DNA of 46,896 bases from Gracilaria caudata (taxonomy: Eukaryota; Rhodophyta; Florideophyceae; Gracilariales; Gracilariaceae): NCBI GenBank assembly GCA_030374735.1, contig JASCIV010000101.1, forward strand, positions 1 to 46,896, written 5' to 3'. The notes beneath the pieces were generated by a model. It was not told the DNA's origin, made no database searches, and saw only the letters and a program-made list of their open reading frames with translations. Positions 39,651-46,896 of the stretch are shown here, one piece after another (within the stretch, counting starts at the first letter, position 1; every line of letters starts with the position of its first letter). The position numbers and the translations under genes were made by a program.

Positions 39651-42600
39651 AGGCACCGTCACCTTCGAGGCACGATTGCCTCAACGTTTCCGAAGTTTCG
39701 CTACCCTTCGATGTAGCGAAACACCGTTCGGAACTCGTCGACTACGTGGATCCCTCAGAAGCCGTCGTTCTACTGTCTAGCGCGATCTACTGCGTCGGTG
39801 TTTCTATCGGGCTAAATACCCAAATCATGAACCCGCTCACGGCCGTACTGGACACTGGCGCTGGTCCCTGTTTAAATCACGAACGTCATTTGCCGTCGCG
39901 ATGGCTCTCGCATTTGCCCCCTGATGTACGCCCCAACATCACGGACGCTTCGCGCAACTGCATGAAGGTCCTCGGCGTCATTCGCCTCGCGCTACGCATC
40001 GGAGACCTCCGCACCCAGGTTGCATTTCTCGTGGTTCGGGGTCTGTCTACGAGTGTCATCCTGGGTACCTCTTTCATCAACCGTTTCGATCTTGCCATAT
40101 ACTCACCGAGACGGCGTGTTGCGATCAAGAATTTCCACTCCGTGGCAATCCTATCGTCCTCATATGGGCCGCAGACTCCGCCTTCGGTTCCGCGCATACC
40201 GCCCGTAAGCGACGCCCCGTCTACCAAGATACACGTCGCACGGCCGGTTACGCTTCCCCCGATGTCGGATACCGCTGTTTGGCTTGCTACCAAGACTTCC
40301 GGTCTTTCCTTCCTACACTCACACCATCACGCTAACTCCGCACGCGGACTTACACTACTTACGAATGGCGTCATGGACCTTCGCGCTGACGCACCCTTCT
40401 ACGTTCGCGTCGCAAACTTCAGCGACCGACCGGCACGCCTCGCGAAACGCACTTTCGTGGGCCTCGCGCTCCCCTCACCCATTTCTTTAAATTCCCCCGA
40501 CGAACCTCCTTCACGGAGTGCCGAAATTTTGGAAGGGGGAACCGACCCGGAAAAACCGGAAAAGCTCTCGCGCTCCTTTTCGCGATCTTTCGCGGCTTCC
40601 GAAAAGCCTTCCCAGGCTTTCGCTGACCCGAAGGAGTCGAATGATGACGACCCAAACGTTAGCAAAAATAGCGAAAGCGACGATTGGACCGATAGAGTGC
40701 AAATCAGTCCCGAATATTCGTCCGATCGGAAGAAGGTTATTGAGCTACTGCGCCCATTTAAGGACATGTGGGACGGTCATCTAGGTCGTATCGCTGCCGC
40801 GAAGCATTGCATCGAGCTAGAACCGAATACGAAGCCCATATTTTAAATGCCATACCGTGCGGGGCCCGCGCGAAGGGAACTCGAACGCAAGGAGGTGACT
40901 GAACAGCTTGCCGCTGGCGTCATCGAGCCCTCCTCCGCTGAATGGGCAAGCCCCGCCGTTTTCGCGCGAAAGAAAGACGGTAGCCTGCGCTTCTGCGTAA
41001 ACTATCGGCGCCTTAACGCAGTCACCGTACGGGATACGTACCCACTCCCACGCATGGACGAGTGCATCGACTCTCTTGGCGAATCGAAAATATTCTCGAC
41101 GCTCGACGCGAACTCCGGCTACTGGCAAACCGAAGTTGATGAAGACGATCGGGATAAGACAACGTTTACCTCTCATATGGAACTCTACCGTTACGCGCGA
41201 ATGCCGTTCGGAATAAAGAACGCGCCCGCGACGTTACAACGAGCCCTGGACATCATACTGTCCCGTGTGAAATGGCAGTATGCCCTTGTCTACTTAGACG
41301 ACGTTATCATTTATTCCCGAACGGTTCAGAAGCATTACGAACACGTGCAAACGATTCTCGCCATGCTGCGCACCGCCGGAATCACGCTCCGCCTCGATAA
41401 ATGCTTCTTCTTTAGCGGAACTGTAGAGTACTTGGGTCACTTCATCCGTCCGGGTAAGCTGCACGTCTCCGCGAAAACGCAGAACGCCATACGGGACGCG
41501 AAACCGCCCACAAACCAGACGGAACTTGGCTTCTTCCTCGGTCTCTGTAACGTCTTTCGCAGGTTCGTAAAGAACTTCGCACGCATCGCGACCCCGTTAA
41601 ATCGGAAACTGGAAAAGAGACAGCCGACTACGTTCGAAACGCTAACGGACGAAAAGTACGAAGCCTTCGATGAGCTGCGACAGCGACTCATCAGGCCTCC
41701 GATACTGGAAATTCCCCGCCACTATCAGTATGTCTTGGATACCGACGTCTGTGACCGACAAGTCGGATGCACACTGTTACAGAAACAACCGGACGGTGGT
41801 CTGCTACCTATTGGGTATTGGAGTCGCTCGCTTTCGCGACCCGAACGCGAGTACTCAACCACCGAACGGGAGTTTCTGGCGGTAGTATCGGAGATTTTAT
41901 ACCTTCGTCCGTACCTGGAAGGACAGCGATTCACGGTTCGCACTGACCACCACTCGCTTCGCTGGATCCTCAACCTCGCTGACGCTTCCAGACGGTTGGC
42001 GCGCTATCGCTTACGACTCTTGGAGTATGATTTCGGTGTAGTACACCGCCCCGAGATCAAGCACCAGGCCGCCGACGCGCTTTCGCACATTCAAACGGAC
42101 GGCGAAGATCAAGCTCCGCTAGACGACGACATCCGGTGCTTCTCACTGGAGTGCAACGGCTTCGCGCACGACGAGTACGTTTTTGGTGAAATCCTGGTGG
42201 ACGGCGAAAGCTATTTCAACGTCTCTATGAACTGGCCAACGCAGCGAAAAGCCGAACCGGAACTCCCTGAGATTCTCGCGCTGTCGGAAGAGGTGACCGA
42301 CGTCACCCCTAATAAAATTGAGAACTTTGTACGCGAACAGGCTACTGAAGACTTCTGCAAAACGCTTCGCGAACATATCGGCGACGGTAAAACGTTGTTC
42401 GACTTCGACCGAAACGGTATCATATGCAGGCGAGTCCCTCTAGACGGAGCAATACAGAACGTTGTTCCGAAGTCGCTGCGCGCACGCGTACTCTACCTGG
42501 CGCACTATCCCCGCCTGGTCGAACATCCTGGCTTCACGCGAATGTATGCTGCACTCAGACGGAGCTTCTACTGGCCCTACATGGCCAACAATGTACACCA

Positions 42601-43252
42601 AACCGTCCGGGATTATCGCCCCTACTTCGCTGTGCGTGGCACTCCCCACCGCTCGCAAAAGCTCCTCAAACTCTTCCACGCAGCGGGACCTCTCAAATTC
42701 GTCGCTACGGACAACATCGGACCCTTGCCGAAGTTCTTAAACGGATATCAATTCATCCTCGTTATCACCGATCGGTTTAGCAAGCTCAGTCGCGCTATCC
42801 CGATGATTTCTACTACCGCCCCGGATATCGCGAGGGCCTTTTTGGAACACTGGGTTTATCCGTACGGTATCCTGCACTATTTCTTATCCGATAACGGTTC
42901 GCAGTAGGTCTCGAAGTTCTTTGAGCCAGTTTACACCTCGCTCGGCACGAAACACGTTCTTACTACAGCGTACCATCCGCAAACGAACGGACAAGCCGAA
43001 CGTTTCAACAAAACACTGGTGGAACGACTGCGCCACTACGTCGCAGACCACCAGAATACTTGGCACGCTTATGTCCAACCGCTCATGTACGGATATAATC
43101 TGCAAGTCCATCGCTCTACCGGCACGGTACGCTTCGAGCTTGCGCTTACGCGTACGCCTCCGAATGTCGTCCTCAACGATCCGGGGTCGGCCCTCGACCC
43201 TACGACCCCTACGCAACCGACGTCGGCGCAACTACGCCGATATACGCTCTAA
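39650..43252 (+). pseudogene. Gypsy-2 pol: protease, RT, RNase H, integrase (two nonsense codons)
   Basis: Frame 2 is continuous except for TAA 40844-40846 and TAG 42905-42907. Protease: AVLDTGAGPCL with VILGTSFINRF. RT (from 40847): MPYRAGPARRELERKEV, GVIEPSSAEWASPAVF, TLDANSGYWQ, FGIKNAPATLQRAL and the intact catalytic YLDDVIIYS. RNase H: VLDTDVCDRQVGCTLLQ, STTEREFLAVV, VRTDHHSLRWI, HQAADALSH. Integrase: an H-H pair (LAHYPRLVEHPGF), but the expected Cys pair reads Tyr-x-x-Tyr (RDYRPYF). The core has Asp in FVATDNIGPLP, LSDNGSQ and Glu in HPQTNGQAERFNKT. The TAA replaces a residue between NTKPI and MPYRAG, and the TAG falls in the QFVSKFF block. This chromovirus-type Gypsy copy kept its polymerase site but is broken overall. 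Confidence 0.9.
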
Positions 43253-43871
43253 CTATTCCACGCTGCAAACGGCCGGCGCAAGGCTCACAAACGCACAGCA
43301 ACGCTGTAAGGAACACTTTGACCGTTCGGTTCGTTTCAGGCCTACCTTCTCGGAAGGCATGGGAGTCTTAGTTGATCGCCCGAACTATAAGGAGCATGAC
43401 GAGGACCTCACTCCTCAGGAACGCACGTATCGCAAGCTCTTGCCGAAAACGGTGGGTCCCTTTAAGGTCATCTTCACGACGGACACTACAGTAACTATCG
43501 ACGAACACGGCATCCGCAACACCGTCAGCGTCGACTGCGTTACTCGTGTTCTGCCTCGCCGCACCACTTCCGCACGGGTAACCACCTAACGCTCAAGCGA
43601 AATTGTCGCAGACCCTGACGGACCTTTCGAGGATGACCCAGCCGCCCCGGATACACCGCCGCCCGAAACTATTCCCGCAGTAGTCGATCGCAATATCGCC
43701 CACCGCAAAACACCGACCGGATATGAATACCGCCTACGCTGGCATGGCTACCGCGCCTCGGAAGACACCTTCGAACCCCCCTCTCACCTCCCCATCACCT
43801 TTACTACACGCTATTGTCTTCGCATCAAACGTTCCGGATCTGCGACAACTTTAGGAGGAGGAAGAGCCTAG
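43230..43871 (+). pseudogene. Gypsy-2 integrase C-terminus and chromodomain (frameshifted)
   Basis: After a shift near 43230-43250 the polyprotein continues in frame 3: NAQQRCKEHFDRSVRF, VGPFKVIFTTDTTVTI, VSVDCVTRVLPRR, TAA at 43587-43589, then a chromodomain (VVDRNIAHRK, YEYRLRWHGY, DTFEPPSHLP) to TAG 43869-43871. Chromodomains steer integration to marked chromatin in chromoviruses. The aromatic and acidic residues typical of histone-methyl-lysine binding are partly kept. Confidence 0.8.
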
Positions 43872-44480
43872 TCGATCGATGCTCTGTCTCTCCGTTCGCG
43901 CCGCGCCGTGGCGCAAATGCGGTACCGCACGGTGTCGATAGGATTTCGCGCAGTCTGCCCCTTTTTCAGTACGCTGCGCAAATGCGCACCACATGCATTT
44001 TAGACGACGCGCGCCGTGGCGCACCTTTTCCGACGCCACATTCGACGTTAAGTTTTTTGAAGCCTGTTTCGTGCGGTCTTTCGCGACCCTCTCCGCTCTT
44101 TTGCGCCCCTCCCAACGCCAGCCCGTTCTCGAAAGGACCCCGCGAAAAAGCGTTGCACACCTCGAAGACACGAAACGAAAGGTATTGCACAAAACACCGA
44201 GTGGAAACTTTATCTCAAGCTATATACATACATCTCTACTGCTAGTACATTCGAACACGGATCAGTGCGCGCCCCTACTTCCATGTGATCCTCGGGAACC
44301 TCCTCGGCCGCCGCGGCTTCGTTTCGATATGCCACGACCACCGACTTTAAGTCTACGGGCGGCACTGCTGGGCGTCATCGTCTGCGTCGTGCTCGACATC
44401 CCGCCTCGGGTCGAACATCCGCTGGAACGCGTACCGCGCAGCCCACGCGTCACTCGCTTACGACGGGACGCAACACGCGT
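43872..44480 (+). other. Gypsy-2 3' region, no gene assigned
   Basis: It holds GC-rich sequence with repeated CGCCGTGGCGCA (43904 and 44010) and a 50-codon stretch ending in PYEQ at 44502. It leads into the shared 3' block. Confidence 0.4.
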
Positions 44481-44740
44481 TATCGTACCCTATGAACAAT
44501 AAAACTAGGCCCTCTTGGTACTGTAGGGTGCCAGAAAATGTTCGAAATTAACTAGTAGGTGCCAGAAAACTGGCGCGCAAAGGCCTTGTTGCACGCCTCA
44601 ATTTTTTGGATTAATTTCATTCGTACAAAACATGTCCGGCTGGAGGTCAATGCATTTTTATTGGTCAGAGAACAGCCGGTTTCATCCCCCAGTGTATGCA
44701 CTCGCACCATGTTCGGCCACTTGTGAACGGCAGTGCAAGA
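44480..44740 (+). repeat. Gypsy 3' end block, copy 2
   Basis: Counterpart of 26290-26560. Here GGTGCCAGAAAA occurs twice (44529 and 44556), 27 bp apart. It is followed by unrelated sequence and then by the host pseudogene. Confidence 0.6.
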
Positions 44741-44889
44741 ACCCTTTTCAGATTACGAAGGTACGGGCGGTATGACGGGGTGGCAATAAGTTTCCCTCGG
44801 CTTGCTGCTCGCGCTCTCCTAATCATGCTCACCCACTCGAAGCTGCATCGTCGCTGGCAGTGGCGCGCCCGCTCGTCTTGATCACTGCG

Positions 44890-46110
44890 CAGCGCCTGCG
44901 CCATGCGCTGCTGCCGCTCAATTGCGCTGTGTGCACCTTATAAGACGTGCAGCCGCCGCCCGAGAATGGCGTAGAGCAGGACGATGAGGGCTTTCACACG
45001 CTGTGCGGTCGCTTTGATGCGCAAATGTCGCGGGATGAGCTCATGTTCTTGACATCGGGCACCACCGCGTGCCCAAAGGCGTAGTGTGCACCTCCGATAT
45101 GCTCATGTATCAGCTGCGCAAGCTGTCGCACGCCTGGCGTTGGTCGCATCACGATCGCGCGCTCAACGTGCTGCCGTTGCATCAACTCCAGGGGCTCGTC
45201 AACGTAGTGCTGAGAAGCGTGTGCAACGACGCGTCACTGGAGATGAACTCCGCCTTCGATGCACACTCTGTGTGGCGCTGCTTTCATGGCGAGTCGCAAC
45301 TGCAACCGCCGTCTGTGTTCATCGCCGTGCCCGCTGTGTACAAGAAACTCATTCTTTATTATGAGGCGGCCTCGTATCGCGATCAGAATGCTATGCGACG
45401 CGCTGCGGCCGGGAAGAGATTGTATGTGTGTGCGGCAGCGAGTCGCTGTCGAAGACCGATTTTGAGGCGTGGCGCCATATATCGGGGCAGGATATCTTGG
45501 AGCGCTAAGGTATGACCGGGACCGGTATGACGCTGATTAATCCGTACGACAGCCGTCGACAAGGCTTGTTGGGGCTGCCACTGCCTGGAGTGTAGGCTGC
45601 CATTGAGAATGCTGAACACACTGGTCAATTGCTCATCAAGGGTCCGGGAGTGTCCACACATTACTACAACATGCCGGAGAAGACTCAACAAGCCTTTACG
45701 CTGGACGGCTGGTTCAGTATCGGCGATGTGGTCACCACCGGCGCCGACTCGGGCTACCACAAGCTCCTGCGAAGGGAGAGCGCTGACATTATCAAGACCG
45801 GCGGGTACAAAGTGTCGGCGCTGGAGATTGAGGATGTGATTCGCGATTGCGATGGAGTTGTGGACGGTTGCGTCATTGGCGTGCCGGACGATGTCTTGGG
45901 GCAGCGAATTGCTGCCGCCTTGATTGCGGATGGTACCAACGATGTCTCGAGTGTCGTCCAACGTCACGTGGAACAAATTTTGCCCATGTACAAGATTCCC
46001 AGACAGTACCACGTTATGGATGACTTTCCGAGAAACGTTTTGGGCAAGGTTTAAATCAGAGGTTGCGTCTGAGACTTGGCGTGACAACAGCGTAATGTCT
46101 ACGCATGTAA
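44890..46110 (+). pseudogene. Malonyl-CoA synthetase-like (ACSF3/AAE13 type) pseudogene
   Basis: Adenylate-forming enzymes of this type join malonate (or methylmalonate) to CoA in mitochondria or cytosol. Landmarks in order: LTSGTTA..PKGVV (the phosphate-binding loop, split by a frameshift near 45065), LRKLSHAWRWSHHDRALNVL, LPLHQLQGLVN, FDAHSVWRCF, AVPAVYKKLI, then a shift in a TGTG run near 45430, DFEAWRHISGQDILER followed by TAA at 45506-45508 (family: ERYGMTE), GLLGLPLPGV then TAG 45593-45595, FTLDGWFSIGDVV, SADIIKTGGYKVSALEIE and FPRNVLGKV with TAA 46052-46054, after which KSEVASETWRD continues in another frame. The catalytic Lys region after GK is thus lost. The N-terminal 150 or so residues are missing, perhaps displaced by Gypsy-2 to the left. 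Family assignment is firm; loss of function is clear. Confidence 0.85.
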
Positions 46111-46896
46111 ACGGATCCTTACATGATCATTATGTGTATCGGTCTCTCATGACAATGCAACAACAAGGTTTTATCCTTCCCTCTGCCACTGCTCGTAACA
46201 TTAACACTTCATTTGGGGACTGCTGATTTGCTTTGGTTCTTGCATGGCCGCCTTTTCACACACCCACCTTGGCTTCACCATTCTCTTTCTATCAGGCCAG
46301 ATTTTGCATTACAGGCGAGAATTGTCGCGCATCCAGCGACAGCTGCAATGGATGTCTGGAGCTGCTTGAAGCTCAACTTATGATGATCCGCCTCACCTGA
46401 ATGTATGCAAGTACCACAGTCGGCACGGCGCTCACGTTCAGCTTTCGTGCAACAGTACAAGCGTTTACACTTTCTTTTTCTGGCTTGAACTGTTCCACGT
46501 GACGTGCTCTACATGAAACAAGGTCTTCCGCAACTGACAAAAACGGTGCTATAGCGATGCCAATTTGGCGTGTTCTCTCTTTTGGCCGATGTCATTCAAA
46601 TGGTGCTGTCTCTTCCATCACTCTTATGCTGCATCCTATCTCCCTCCCAATGTACGCATGAGCGCATGAACGCATGAACACACGCCTACAAAAGCTCATC
46701 CGCCACGTCACTGTTTTCTTGCTCGCCTTCGTTTTCGACAAGACTGCTCTATGTCTTAGGCCATCATGGCAAAGATATTGGGCGTCTCCTGAAACTACAA
46801 AAACTCTTTCTGTTCGTACTCAAATCGTCACGATAAGTGAACTTTCCGTGACATGCGTCATCCACTTCGCTCGACGTGTGGAGACGTGCGAAGTAA
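46111..46896. other. Right end of window, no gene seen
   Basis: Pyrimidine-rich sequence with short frames. TACAAAAGC-type motifs near 46685 could belong to a promoter of a gene beyond the window, but nothing can be assigned. Confidence 0.4.

Overview
This window looks like nuclear DNA of an intron-poor eukaryote. No operons or Shine-Dalgarno-led gene clusters are seen. Genes stand alone on either strand, one gene has a clear spliceosomal intron (GTAAGT...CTAAC...AG), and about two thirds of the window is decayed LTR retrotransposon. A multicellular red alga or similar protist is my best guess, but nothing in the window proves the taxon.

Left third (1-13.1 kb), host genes with little transposon material. 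The window opens in the RNase H end of a Copia element and its LTR, followed by a fragment of a second copy. Then come a dead inverted paralogue of an F-box-like acidic protein (1727-3090, minus), a small secreted von Willebrand A domain protein (3631-4314, minus), the intact F-box-like acidic protein (5386-6621, plus), a secreted Thr/Pro-rich mucin-like protein with a 48-bp minisatellite and one intron (8459-10188, plus), and a family 92 glycosyltransferase (11329-13071, minus). From 13.1 to 16 kb I see no gene.

Middle (16-35 kb), nested retrotransposons. In order: a 5'-truncated Gypsy element (Gypsy-3, plus) split by an 0.8 kb insert; Copia-2 (minus), broken near 23.69 kb by Gypsy-1 (plus), of which leader and gag remain; and an almost complete 7.06-kb Copia-3 (minus, 27934-34995) with 298-bp LTRs that differ at about 12 positions. 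Both Copia-2 and Copia-3 carry an extra gene between pol and the 3' LTR on the opposite strand. The two products share a Cys/His/Asp pattern with nearly fixed spacing. This antisense gene is the most unusual thing in the window. Copia-3 and the Copia LTR near position 890 also have a primer-binding site complementary to the anticodon arm of initiator tRNA-Met, and its ATG is in frame with gag.

Right third (35-46.9 kb), GC-rich decayed host sequence. It holds a cluster of long hairpins (35.5-36.5 kb), an unrecognised broken reading frame (36.6-37.7 kb), a chromodomain-type Gypsy element with long pol frames but several stops (Gypsy-2, 39.3-44.7 kb), and a malonyl-CoA synthetase-like (ACSF3-type) pseudogene with frameshifts and nonsense codons (44.9-46.1 kb).

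The host genes show no common pathway. The retroelement genes act together as gag, protease, integrase, reverse transcriptase and RNase H modules. All copies here look unable to move by themselves, because of stops, frameshifts or changed active-site residues.
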